The notes: a model not told the origin generated them from the sequence alone. 12,143 nucleotides of DNA from an uncultured Lachnospiraceae bacterium (GCA_947177105.1 CAMWTF010000037.1:1-12143); one strand, 5' to 3'; positions 1-7,532 are shown, counted from the first letter of the stretch. Made by a program: numbers and translations.

Positions 1-572
1 CCAATATCAATGCCTTAAACCGCCAGCTCGGTTATCAGTCTCTGTTTCAGGCGGCTGCGTCGCATGGGCTGACGGAGACGGGCCGGGCCTTTGTAAGGCG
101 GATGGAGGAGCTGGGGATGCTGGCGGATGTATCCCATCTGTCCGACAAGGGATTTTGGGACGTGGCGGAGGCAGGAACCAGGCCCTTTGTAGCCAGCCAT
201 TCCAACGCTCGGGCGGTGTGCCCCTGTGTGCGCAACCTTACGGATGAGATGATCAAAGCTCTGGCAGAGCGGGGCGGTGTCATGGGGCTTAATTTCTGTG
301 CGGATTTTCTGCGGACTGTGCCGGAAGGGGAGACAAATCCCGGCAGACTGGAGGACGTGACGGCTCATGCCCTGCATATTTTTCAGACAGGCGGCGAGGA
401 CTGTCTGGGGCTTGGAAGTGACTTTGACGGTATTGACACCAACGAGGCTCTGCCTGGCGCCCAGGCCATGGAGAAGCTGTGGGAGGCCCTGAAGCGGAGC
501 GGATTCACAGAGAGGCAGCTGGATAAGATTTTTTACGGCAATGTGCTGCGGGTGTTGGGCAATGTGATCTAG
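1..572 (+). CDS. Membrane dipeptidase (peptidase M19, renal dipeptidase family), 3' part only
   Basis: This is the C-terminal portion of a zinc-dependent dipeptidase of the M19 family, which hydrolyses dipeptides (some members also act on beta-lactams or D-amino-acid dipeptides). The frame is open from base 3, so the gene begins before the window; the first internal ATG at 102 is not its start. Visible family signatures are a GLT...G segment, LGMLADVSHLS with a metal-binding His, ASHSNARAV with a second His followed by RNLTDE, the GGVMGLNF strand, and GLGSDFDGI with the conserved Asp near the active site. The N-terminal HxD zinc motif and the bridging Glu lie outside the window. No signal peptide can be judged. 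It converges on the HAD phosphatase, and the two stop codons overlap within one CTAG. Family assignment is confident; substrate is unknown. Confidence 0.93.
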   Translation, partial: NINALNRQLGYQSLFQAAASHGLTETGRAFVRRMEELGMLADVSHLSDKGFWDVAEAGTRPFVASHSNARAVCPCVRNLTDEMIKALAERGGVMGLNFCADFLRTVPEGETNPGRLEDVTAHALHIFQTGGEDCLGLGSDFDGIDTNEALPGAQAMEKLWEALKRSGFTERQLDKIFYGNVLRVLGNVI

Positions 573-1372
573 CTCTGGCGGCAGGCGTTCAGCAGCGACT
601 GTATGTCGGCAAAAGCGTATGTGGGTTTGTATTGGGTATGGGCCACCTCTTCTGGGGTGGCTTCACCTGTGTAGAGGACACAGGTGTCCACCTTGGAGTT
701 GATGCCGCAGGCGATATCGGTGTAGAGCCGATCCCCCACTACCAGAGTCTGGGCGTCTCTAAAGCCGCTGTCGGCCTGGCACAGGGACACCACCTTGGGG
801 TTGGGCTTACCCAGATACCGGGGTGTTTTGCCGGTGGAGGCGGTGATCATCTGACAGATGGCGCCGCAGTCAGGAATAAAGCCGAAGTCCACAGGGCAGC
901 ACAGATCCGGGTTGGTGGCGTAGAAGGGTATATCTATGGTGGACAGGAGCTCGCAGGCATTGACCAGCTTCTGATAAGTCAGTTCATCATCATATGCCAC
1001 CACGACGCACTGTACATTGGCATCCGGACTCTCCGTGATGTACAGCCCGGCGCTGCGAAGCGCCTTGATATAGGAGGCGGTGCCCAATACAAAGATTTTG
1101 TCCCAGGCGTGATGCTGCCGCAGATGACGCATAGTCATATAGCCGGAGGTAATGAATTGCTCCTTGCTGGTCTCCAGACCGAAAACATCCCGGAATTTTT
1201 TCACATAGTCCGCATTGCTCTTTGTGGAGTTATTTGTAATATAGTAAGCCTTGCCTCCGATGGACTGGATATACTCTAACATGGGGCGTGTGCCTTCGTA
1301 CAGGGTATCTCCTACGGCGATGGTGCCGTCGATATCAAAGAGGAATAATTTTTTTGCCGAAAGTGGTGTCAT
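569..1372 (-). CDS. HAD-superfamily IIA phosphatase (NagD / 4-nitrophenylphosphatase-like)
   Basis: A cytoplasmic phosphatase of 267 aa, the usual length for the HAD-IIA (NagD/AraL/PGP) group, which dephosphorylates sugar phosphates, nucleotides or related metabolites. Motif I is FDIDGT with Asp13 (nucleophile) and Asp15. Motif II is the TNNST at 46-50, motif III the Lys of LGKPNP near 189, and motif IV GDRLYTD with Asp214 and Asp219. The C2 cap lies between motifs II and III. The frame extends to an ATG at 1414, but I chose the ATG at 1372 because an AGGA sits about 9 nt upstream, the protein then starts directly before motif I, and a good promoter (-10 at 405-410 past 1000) lies inside the would-be extension. 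The stop codon shares CTAG with the opposing M19 gene. Physiological substrate cannot be read from sequence. Confidence 0.92.
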   Translation of the reverse strand: MTPLSAKKLFLFDIDGTIAVGDTLYEGTRPMLEYIQSIGGKAYYITNNSTKSNADYVKKFRDVFGLETSKEQFITSGYMTMRHLRQHHAWDKIFVLGTASYIKALRSAGLYITESPDANVQCVVVAYDDELTYQKLVNACELLSTIDIPFYATNPDLCCPVDFGFIPDCGAICQMITASTGKTPRYLGKPNPKVVSLCQADSGFRDAQTLVVGDRLYTDIACGINSKVDTCVLYTGEATPEEVAHTQYKPTYAFADIQSLLNACRQS

Positions 1373-1404
1373 ATGTTTTATCCTTTTCCTGATTTGCTGC
1401 TCCA

Positions 1405-1433
1405 ATCTTATCATAAGTATTTGGGAGTTTCAA
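1405..1433 (-). promoter_or_regulatory. Promoter of the HAD phosphatase gene
   Basis: On the minus strand, TTGAAA (1433-1428) is followed after exactly 17 nt by TAAGAT (1410-1405), with a TG one base before the -10 (extended -10). The predicted transcription start is near 1398, downstream of the alternative ATG at 1414. This supports translation from the ATG at 1372. Confidence 0.6.
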
Positions 1434-1471
1434 GAGTCCTTTCCTCTAATGGCATACCTCTAAAATATTTA

Positions 1472-1500
1472 TTGTGAAACAGAAGAGCCGGGGGTATAAT
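1472..1500 (+). promoter_or_regulatory. Promoter of the AAA/PD-(D/E)XK gene
   Basis: TTGTGA (1472-1477), a 17-nt spacer and a perfect TATAAT (1495-1500) precede the gene at 1544. The predicted start is about 1507, leaving a short leader with a GGGAGG-type ribosome binding site. The gene therefore looks like the first of its own transcription unit. Confidence 0.7.
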
Positions 1501-1543
1501 AGAATCAGGTTTGTCCTAAAAGGCCAAGGGAGGTAAACGGGAG

Positions 1544-3142
1544 ATGGGAAACTATTTAAATCCCGGCAACAGCGGGTTTGCCAGAATCAGGAATGATCTC
1601 TATGTAGATAAATCAGGTTTGATTGGGCTGATCAATCAGACGATTGATACGCCAAGACGTTCAACCTGTATCAGCAGACCGCGCCGTTTTGGAAAGTCTT
1701 TTGCGGCAAAAATGTTGTGTGCCTATTATGATAAGTCCTGTGATTCGGCTGGTCTTTTTGAGGATCTGGCAATTGCCGGTGATGCGGGATATCGAGAGCA
1801 TCTGAACCAGTATGATGTGATTTATCTGGATATGACGGGAGTGATAGGTGAATCTTCCATTGCGGATATTGTGCCCTTTATTCAGAGAAATGTAATCCGG
1901 GAATTGACGGAACAGTATCCGAAGCTGAAAGCCGTGGAAGGATTTGCAGCCACGCTGGCCAATGCGGCAGAAGCGGCAGGCAACAGATTCATCATGATCA
2001 TTGATGAGTGGGACGCTCCCATCCGAGAGGCAAAGGGCCGTCCTGACTTACAGAGAAAATATCTGGAATTTTTGCGTTCTTTGTTCAAAAACAGCGGAAT
2101 GACTGATAAGATATTTGCGGCGGCATACATGACAGGCATCCTGCCCATTAAGAAAGACGGGTCTCAGTCTGCCATATCGGATTTTAAAGAGTTTACCATG
2201 ATTAAGCCTCGGCAGTTTGGCGAATATGTTGGATTTACGGAGGATGAGGTCAGAAAGCTCTGCCGTGACCATGACAGTGACTTTGAGAAGATGAAAAAAT
2301 GGTATGACGGTTATTCGTTTCGGGATATAAAATCTGTCTATAATCCCAATTCTGTCATGGAGGCAATCCGCAATGATGATTTTGACTCCTACTGGACCCA
2401 GACCTCTGCGGCGGAGAGCCTGATGGGGTATATAAGCCTTGATTTCGACGGACTGAGCAGGACGGCTGCGGAACTGGTCGGCGGCATGGACACAAAAGTG
2501 GATACAAAGGGGTTTGCCAATGATCTGGTGTCTTTTCGGGACAGAAATGATGTGTTGACGCTGCTGATTCATCTGGGATATCTGTCCTATGACGAAATAA
2601 CGCAGAAAGCGCATATTCCCAATGAAGAGATTCGTCTGGAATTTGCCAGATCCATCCGGCAGGTAAAGAGGGATGAGACTATCAGGCGGGTGCGTGAGAG
2701 TGAGCAGCTTATTGAAGATACTGTCCACGGAAGGGAAGAGGCTGTCGCATGGCAGATAGAGAAGATTCATGAGGAAGAATTGCCGCTGTATTATAACAAT
2801 GAGCAGGCACTGAGAAGCGTGATTAAACGGGCCTATTTCAGCTATGGAGATGAATATGTGATGTTTGAGGAGTTGCCGGCCGGTGTGGGGTACGCGGATA
2901 TTGTGTATCTGCCGAAGAAAGATTCTGTGCTGCCGGCTCTGCTCATTGAGTTGAAATGGAATCAGTCGGCGGAAGGAGCCATTGCGCAGATCCGGAACAG
3001 GCGGTACCCGGAGGCTGTCAGGGGGTATGGCGGAGATATTCTGCTGGTGGGGATCAGCTATGACCGGGAAACTCCGGCTGGAGAGAGAAAACACAGATGC
3101 AGGATAGAAAAATATGAAGAAGAGTATAAGCACAATTCCTGA
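1544..3142 (+). CDS. AAA-ATPase-like / PD-(D/E)XK nuclease superfamily protein (DUF1703 type)
   Basis: A 532-aa member of the AAA-ATPase_like plus PDDEXK_9 family (formerly DUF1703), which is abundant and multi-copy in gut Clostridia and Bacteroidota but has no firmly established role. The N-terminal part opens with YVDKSGLI and a degenerate Walker A, RPRRFGKS (45-52). The Walker B-like strand is FIMIIDEWDAP (149-159), followed by YMTGILPIKKDGSQSAISDF and KKWYDGYSF (251-259), both typical of the family. The C-terminal nuclease-like fold shows Asp452 (GYADIVYLP), Glu469-x-Lys471 (LLIELKW), then Gln482 and Tyr488, so the D...ExK set looks intact. No signal peptide or membrane segment is seen. 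Its GC is visibly lower than that of the flanking genes, compatible with horizontal acquisition. Family assignment is strong; function is unknown. Confidence 0.92.
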   Translation: MGNYLNPGNSGFARIRNDLYVDKSGLIGLINQTIDTPRRSTCISRPRRFGKSFAAKMLCAYYDKSCDSAGLFEDLAIAGDAGYREHLNQYDVIYLDMTGVIGESSIADIVPFIQRNVIRELTEQYPKLKAVEGFAATLANAAEAAGNRFIMIIDEWDAPIREAKGRPDLQRKYLEFLRSLFKNSGMTDKIFAAAYMTGILPIKKDGSQSAISDFKEFTMIKPRQFGEYVGFTEDEVRKLCRDHDSDFEKMKKWYDGYSFRDIKSVYNPNSVMEAIRNDDFDSYWTQTSAAESLMGYISLDFDGLSRTAAELVGGMDTKVDTKGFANDLVSFRDRNDVLTLLIHLGYLSYDEITQKAHIPNEEIRLEFARSIRQVKRDETIRRVRESEQLIEDTVHGREEAVAWQIEKIHEEELPLYYNNEQALRSVIKRAYFSYGDEYVMFEELPAGVGYADIVYLPKKDSVLPALLIELKWNQSAEGAIAQIRNRRYPEAVRGYGGDILLVGISYDRETPAGERKHRCRIEKYEEEYKHNS

Positions 3143-3202
3143 AAGCCCACCGTTCAGAGTGGGAACAGCTAAGCAGCGGAATAATAGTGAGGAGGAACCT
3201 TT

Positions 3203-3838
3203 ATGAAATTGACCTGTTTTGCCAGGCCGCCGAAGTTTTGGACACGGCTGGTCATGATGATAATAGGAGTAACAGTGCAGGGCTTTGGCCTGTCCCTGCT
3301 GATTCGGCTGGAGCTGGGTACGGACCCTTGCTCCTGCTTGACCCAGGGCGTGATCAACTATTTGCCCATCAGTTTTGGCACAGCCCAGCTGCTGTGCCAC
3401 CTGGTGACATTCATCTTTGTTCTGCGGTTCGACATGAGCTATATCGGCTTTGGCACTATCGGGAACATGGTGTTTCTGGGATACATAGCGGATTTTTTTG
3501 GCTGGATAGGGGACAGTGTGCTGCCCCAAGGCTTTTTTGCCTCCCAGGTTGTGCGCTGGGGACTGCTGTTACCGGTGCTGATCGTGTTCATCCTGGGGGC
3601 TGCCACCTATATGACGGCGGGACTGGGGTCCTCCCCTTATGATGCCATGCCCTTTATCATTTCCCACAAATGTAAAAAGCTCCCGTTTAAAGCCATCCGC
3701 ATGATCTGGGATATCTCCTTTATGGCGGTGGGGTTTGCGCTGGGCGGGGATGTGGGCATTGTGACGCTGGGAGTGGCCTTTTTCCTGGGACCAGTGATTG
3801 CATTTATGCAGAAGAAGCTGGCAGCGCTGTTGAAGTGA
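3203..3838 (+). CDS. YczE/YyaS/YitT-like integral membrane protein (putative DUF6198-type)
   Basis: A 211-aa integral membrane protein with about six hydrophobic helices (roughly 14-36, 54-74, 80-102, 118-139, 165-185, 188-206). It resembles the YczE family of Firmicutes, whose biochemical role is not settled. The family's internal duplication is visible: RLELGTDPCSCLTQG in the first half corresponds to TAGLGSSPYDAMPF in the second, each a Gly-rich turn before a helix. The start at 3203 has a strong GAGGAGG site about 7 nt upstream; another overlapping frame in this stretch is a shadow. It follows the AAA gene by 60 nt and may be read from the same transcript. It precedes the ABC exporter in the same direction, separated by the double-hairpin repeats. 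A link in function with the ABC exporter is possible but not shown. Confidence 0.82.
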   Translation: MKLTCFARPPKFWTRLVMMIIGVTVQGFGLSLLIRLELGTDPCSCLTQGVINYLPISFGTAQLLCHLVTFIFVLRFDMSYIGFGTIGNMVFLGYIADFFGWIGDSVLPQGFFASQVVRWGLLLPVLIVFILGAATYMTAGLGSSPYDAMPFIISHKCKKLPFKAIRMIWDISFMAVGFALGGDVGIVTLGVAFFLGPVIAFMQKKLAALLK

Positions 3839-3849
3839 CTGCGGGAAAA

Positions 3850-4001
3850 AGTTTGAATGTTTCACATTCAAATACTGATTGGTGCAATATCGCGGGCAAA
3901 GCCAGCGATATGCAGGGACAAGGTAAGTTTGGAAGTGAAACTTCCAAATACGCATTAACGCAGTATCGCAGGCTCGGCCTGCGATATGCAGGGAAGAGGT
4001 A
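3850..4001 (+). repeat. Two tandem 76-bp double-hairpin units upstream of the ABC exporter
   Basis: Units 3850-3925 and 3926-4001 align end to end with an exact 76-bp period. Hairpin 1 has 9-bp arms and a 3-nt loop: 3852-3872 (TTTGAATGT / ACATTCAAA) and 3928-3948 (TTTGGAAGT / ACTTCCAAA). Hairpin 2 is 25 nt with a triloop: 3887-3911 and 3963-3987, the second being the more perfect (TATCGCAGGC / GCCTGCGATA). Hairpin 1 arms differ at two positions, and both are matched by compensating changes in the opposite arm. Each unit ends in a GCAGGGA..AGGT stretch that in unit 2 supplies the ribosome binding site of the ABC gene; the next unit would begin at its start codon (AGTATG against AGTTTG). It could be a dimer of a dispersed palindromic repeat, a pair of operator sites or a structured leader. 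Confidence 0.85.
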
Positions 4002-4004
4002 AGT

Positions 4005-5765
4005 ATGAAAGAGAGAAAATATAAATCATTGGCGCTGATCAAACGGTTCTTGCCCTATTATAAGCCTCACGGGAAAGTACTCTGTCTGGATCTGTTTTGC
4101 GCTGCTCTGACTACCATCTGTGAGATTGTGCTGCCGCTTATTATCCGGCACATTACCAACCAGGCCATGGAGGATCTGGCGCTGCTGACGGTGCGCACTG
4201 TGGGAGGACTGGGGCTGTTATATCTGGCGCTGCGGTTGATTGACGCCGCCGCCTACTATTATATGGCTTACACCGGCCATGTGATGGGCGTGGATATGGA
4301 GACGGACATGCGCCGGGATGCCTACGGACATCTGCAGAAGCTGTCCAACACCTATTACAACAACACCAAGGTGGGGCAGATTATGGGGCGCATCACCAAC
4401 GACCTGTTTGATGTGACAGAGTTTGCCCATCACTGCCCGGAGGAGTTTTTTATCGCCGGGATCAAGGGTGTGGCCTCATTTAGTATCCTGTGTACTGTCA
4501 ATGTGCCGCTGACGTTGATTATCTTCTGTATCATCCCGGTGATGGTGGTGGTCTGCAGCAAGATCAATTTCCGGCTGCGGGCGCTGTTCCGGCAGCAGCG
4601 GCAGCAGGTGGGGGAGCTGAACGCCCGGATTGAGGACAGTCTGCTGGGGCAGAAGGTGGTAAAGGCTTTCGCAAACGAGCATGTGGAGAATGCCAAGTTC
4701 GAGCAGGACAACCAGAAATTTTATCAGATTAAGAAGCGCAGTTATCGGTTTATGGGCATTTTCCAGTGTTCCACCAGGTTGTTTGACGGTCTGATGTACC
4801 TGGTGACCATTGTGGCGGGAGGGCTTTTTGTGATACAGGGATCTATCCGCCCCAGCGATTTAGTGGCCTATGTGATGTATGTGTCCACCTTTATCGCCAC
4901 AGTGCGCCGGATCATTGAGTTTGCTGAGCAGTTCCAGCGGGGCATGACGGGGATCGAGCGTTTTCTGGAGATTATGGATGCGGATATTGAGATTTTTGAT
5001 GAGCCGGGTGCGGTGGAACTGGTGGATCCCAAGGGCCATATCGTGTTTGAAAATGTAAGTTTTGAGTATCCCGACGACCACAATCAGGTGTTCCGCAACC
5101 TGAACTTGAGCATCAAGCCCGGAGAGAAGGTGGCTTTAGTGGGCCCTTCCGGCGGCGGCAAGACTACGCTGTGCAACCTGATCCCCCGGTTTTATGATGT
5201 GACGGCAGGGGAGATCTATCTGGATGGGAAAAATATCAGGGAACTGACTCTGAAGAGCCTGCGCCGCAGCATTGGCGTGGTTCAGCAGGAGGTGTATCTT
5301 TTCTCCGGAACGGTATATGAGAATATCGTTTACGGGCGCATGGATGCGTCCCGCCAGGAGGTGGAGGATGCGGCCCGGCGCGCGGGAGCCCATGAGTTCA
5401 TCATGGGGCTGAAGGATGGCTACGACACTTATATCGGCGAGCGGGGCGTGAAGCTCTCCGGCGGGCAGAAGCAGCGCATCAGCATCGCCCGGATGTTTCT
5501 GAAAGACGCTCCCATCATTATTTTGGACGAAGCCACTTCCGCGCTGGACAACGAGAGTGAATATGAGGTGGCCAAATCTCTGGCGGCGTTGTCCGAAGGC
5601 CGCACTACGCTGACGGTGGCCCACAGGCTGTCCACAATCCGGGGGAGCGATCGTATTCTGGTGTTGACGGAGGAGGGCATCACTGAGGAGGGAAATCATG
5701 ATCAGCTGATGTCTTTGAAAGGCATCTATTATCATCTGTATCAGATGGCCAATGAGATGAAATGA
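4005..5765 (+). CDS. ABC exporter, fused transmembrane and ATPase domains (MsbA/BmrA-like)
   Basis: A 586-aa half-transporter with an N-terminal type IV exporter membrane domain (about residues 15-325, six helices) and a C-terminal nucleotide-binding domain (about 345-580). The ATPase motifs are complete: Walker A GPSGGGKTT near 380, Q-loop VVQQEVYLFSGT near 425, signature LSGGQKQR near 483, Walker B IIILDEATSALD near 504 with catalytic Glu, and H-loop TVAHRLSTIR near 540. As a single gene with canonical sites it probably works as a homodimer exporting a lipid, drug or peptide; the substrate cannot be inferred. The start has a GAAGAGG site 5-6 nt upstream, contributed by the second 76-bp hairpin unit, so those structures may control its expression. 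It ends at a strong bidirectional terminator. Confidence 0.95.
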   Translation: MKERKYKSLALIKRFLPYYKPHGKVLCLDLFCAALTTICEIVLPLIIRHITNQAMEDLALLTVRTVGGLGLLYLALRLIDAAAYYYMAYTGHVMGVDMETDMRRDAYGHLQKLSNTYYNNTKVGQIMGRITNDLFDVTEFAHHCPEEFFIAGIKGVASFSILCTVNVPLTLIIFCIIPVMVVVCSKINFRLRALFRQQRQQVGELNARIEDSLLGQKVVKAFANEHVENAKFEQDNQKFYQIKKRSYRFMGIFQCSTRLFDGLMYLVTIVAGGLFVIQGSIRPSDLVAYVMYVSTFIATVRRIIEFAEQFQRGMTGIERFLEIMDADIEIFDEPGAVELVDPKGHIVFENVSFEYPDDHNQVFRNLNLSIKPGEKVALVGPSGGGKTTLCNLIPRFYDVTAGEIYLDGKNIRELTLKSLRRSIGVVQQEVYLFSGTVYENIVYGRMDASRQEVEDAARRAGAHEFIMGLKDGYDTYIGERGVKLSGGQKQRISIARMFLKDAPIIILDEATSALDNESEYEVAKSLAALSEGRTTLTVAHRLSTIRGSDRILVLTEEGITEEGNHDQLMSLKGIYYHLYQMANEMK

Positions 5766-5788
5766 GAAGTCATACATAAAAAGCAGAA

Positions 5789-5831
5789 ACAATATGGGCT
5801 CCACAGTGAGGAAACTGGGGGCCCATATTGT
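5789..5831. terminator. Strong bidirectional terminator between the ABC and GH13 genes
   Basis: Arms 5789-5802 and 5818-5831 pair over 14 bp (ACAATATGGGC core, one G-U). After a single bulged A5803, four more pairs (CAGT/ACTG) close a 6-nt loop. On the minus strand the stem runs into a T-rich tract (TTTCTGCTTTTT); on the plus strand the tract is weaker. It fits termination of both convergent genes, better for the GH13 gene. Confidence 0.85.
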
Positions 5832-5844
5832 ATTTAAAGCGGGG

Positions 5845-7383
5845 CTATTTCTCCACAAACACGGCGGTTCCTCCGGCAACATGCAGGGTATTGTCCCTTA
5901 TTTCGGCGGCATTGCCTACTTTATACAGGATTGCGCCGCTTGTATCAGGAACAGTCGCCTTTTCCCCGGAGGGGTTGATTACCACCCTGATGCGCTGACT
6001 GCCAAAAGTCCGCTCAAAGACAAGGGGATAGCCGTTTTGCAGAAAGGTGATGCTGCCTCTGCTCTGCAGGGCGGGATGCTTTTGTCTGAACGCAATAAGT
6101 CTTTTGACTTCGCTTCGAAGAGAACAGATATCCGCGGATTGGCTCTCGGCGTTGGGGCGGTCCTGGCTCTCATCCTGGGGAATATACAGTTTTTCTTTAG
6201 ATGCGGAGGAAAATCCCGCATTCAGTCCCTTGTTCCACTGCATGGGGCTGCGGGAGCCGGTTCTGCCGTATCCGCCCTCCACGGAAACCAGATTCTCCAC
6301 ATAGCGCATCCCGATTTCATCCCCATAATAGATGAAGGGCGCACCCGGCATGGAGAGCAGGAAGGCAAAGGCGATCTTCATCTCCTCCGGGTCCAGACGG
6401 CGGGCCAGTCTGTCCATATCGTGATTCCCGGAGGGGATGCAGATTAGGCCCCTGCCGCCGACTTTTTCATAGTTCTCCTGATAGGCGGCCACAAAATCTT
6501 TTATGCTGCCTTTTCCCCTTCTGGAAAAATACGGCTCCTCGCAGCGAAACAGATCATTGTAGTGGGAGGGGCCGAAGTGCAGCAGGAAGTCCATGTGAAA
6601 ACCCCCCGACAGAGACTTATCAGGCTCGCCCCACTCGGAAACTATGGCGGCCTTGGGGAATTCCTTGTCCAGAAACTGGCGGATATCCTGCCACAGGGCG
6701 ATGGTGCCCTTACTTTCCTCGTCATGCTTTACCAGTGAGCCTGCCATATCCACCCTAAAGCCGTCACAGCCGGCTTTCAGCCAGAAGCGCATAATATCCT
6801 TGAGGGCTTCACGGGTGGCCCGGGGACCCTCCGCATCCATGGGCTGCTGCCACTTGCAGTCGGGATCAGGGCGGTAGAAGCCGTAGTTGAGGGAGGGCTG
6901 GTGAGAGAAAAAGTTTACTGCGCAGGATCCGTCTCTTTCAGAGATTCCCCGGATGCAGCCCATTCCCTGGGGCTCCTCCCACACGCTGTCTGTCCAGATA
7001 TAGCGATCCGTGAATTTGTTTTTCTCTGCTTTCATGGATTCTCTAAACCACCGATGGGTCACTGCGGTGTGCCCCGGCACAAGATCCAGAAGCACATGCA
7101 TATCACGCCTGTGAGCCTCCTGAAACAGATTGACCAGATCCTCGTTGGTGCCGTATCTGGGGGCTACGGTATAATAGTCTTCCACATCATAGCCGGCGTC
7201 TCCAAAGGGAGACTGGAAACAGGGATTGAGCCAGAGCGCCGTGCAGCCCAGCTCTTTGATGTAGTCCAGTTTCCGGGTGATACCATTGATATCTCCGATC
7301 CCGTCGGCGTTGGTGTCGAGAAAGGATTGGGGGTAGATTTCATAAAAAATGGCCTTGTCCAGCCATGTGGGTTGATTGTCCAT
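5845..7383 (-). CDS. Alpha-amylase family glycoside hydrolase (GH13, oligo-1,6-glucosidase-like)
   Basis: A 512-aa intracellular GH13 enzyme without a signal peptide, probably hydrolysing short alpha-glucosides taken up by the cell. The N-terminus WLDKAIFYEIYPQSF and the DTNADGIGD loop (23-31, calcium-type) are typical of alpha-glucosidases. Region I is DLVPGH (Asp100, His105), with PG where most relatives have VN. Region II is GFRVD with the nucleophile Asp212, region III VSEWGEP with acid/base Glu250, and region IV GNHD with His321-Asp322, so the catalytic triad is complete. GDEIGM (354-359) and SRSPMQW (377-383) are also family-typical, and a beta-sandwich domain closes the protein. An AGGAGG lies about 8 nt before the ATG. 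The gene stands alone, with no sugar transporter next to it. The exact specificity (isomaltose, sucrose, trehalose or maltose type) is uncertain. Confidence 0.93.
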   Translation of the reverse strand: MDNQPTWLDKAIFYEIYPQSFLDTNADGIGDINGITRKLDYIKELGCTALWLNPCFQSPFGDAGYDVEDYYTVAPRYGTNEDLVNLFQEAHRRDMHVLLDLVPGHTAVTHRWFRESMKAEKNKFTDRYIWTDSVWEEPQGMGCIRGISERDGSCAVNFFSHQPSLNYGFYRPDPDCKWQQPMDAEGPRATREALKDIMRFWLKAGCDGFRVDMAGSLVKHDEESKGTIALWQDIRQFLDKEFPKAAIVSEWGEPDKSLSGGFHMDFLLHFGPSHYNDLFRCEEPYFSRRGKGSIKDFVAAYQENYEKVGGRGLICIPSGNHDMDRLARRLDPEEMKIAFAFLLSMPGAPFIYYGDEIGMRYVENLVSVEGGYGRTGSRSPMQWNKGLNAGFSSASKEKLYIPQDESQDRPNAESQSADICSLRSEVKRLIAFRQKHPALQSRGSITFLQNGYPLVFERTFGSQRIRVVINPSGEKATVPDTSGAILYKVGNAAEIRDNTLHVAGGTAVFVEK

Positions 7384-7464
7384 AACGTACTCCTCCTGAT
7401 TTGTAGTTCTGCAGATACCCTGCTGTTTGATTTTTGCCGTGTTGCTGAAGTTCTTATAGATATG

Positions 7465-7493
7465 ATAATACTATCCACATAAAGCAAAAGCAA
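7465..7493 (-). promoter_or_regulatory. Promoter of the GH13 gene
   Basis: On the minus strand, TTGCTT (7493-7488) is followed by a 17-nt spacer and TATTAT (7470-7465). The expected start is near 7458, giving a leader of about 75 nt before the ribosome binding site. Its -35 lies about 10 bp from the -35 of the divergent chemoreceptor promoter, so a regulator bound here could affect both genes. Confidence 0.5.
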
Positions 7494-7503
7494 GTGGTTT
7501 TCA

Positions 7504-7532
7504 TTGACATAGAGTTGCGGAGATGATACACT
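7504..7532 (+). promoter_or_regulatory. Promoter of the chemoreceptor gene
   Basis: A perfect TTGACA (7504-7509), a 17-nt spacer and TACACT (7527-7532), with TGA directly before the -10 (extended -10). The predicted start is about 7539, roughly 33 nt upstream of the ATG. This is a standard vegetative-sigma promoter rather than a sigma-28 flagellar-type promoter. Confidence 0.7.

Noticed and set aside
632..1279. Long plus-strand open frame opposite the phosphatase gene
   Set aside because: It is antisense to a gene with full HAD motifs, has no ribosome binding site, and its translation shows no family features.
1373..1414. 14-residue N-terminal extension of the HAD phosphatase from the ATG at 1414
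   Set aside because: No ribosome binding site, and the promoter's -10 (1405-1410) lies inside it; the ATG at 1372 has an AGGA and begins just before motif I.
3146..3163. Possible terminator after the AAA/PD-(D/E)XK gene
   Set aside because: Only a 5-bp CCCAC/GTGGG stem and no T tract follow, so readthrough into the YczE-like gene is more likely.
2048..3529. 493-codon minus-strand open frame across the AAA and YczE genes
   Set aside because: It spans two well-supported genes in antisense, and its composition (rich in His, Gln, Pro and Arg) is that of a shadow frame.
6901..7482. Plus-strand open frame opposite the GH13 gene
   Set aside because: Complement of a gene with all GH13 catalytic motifs; no start signal.
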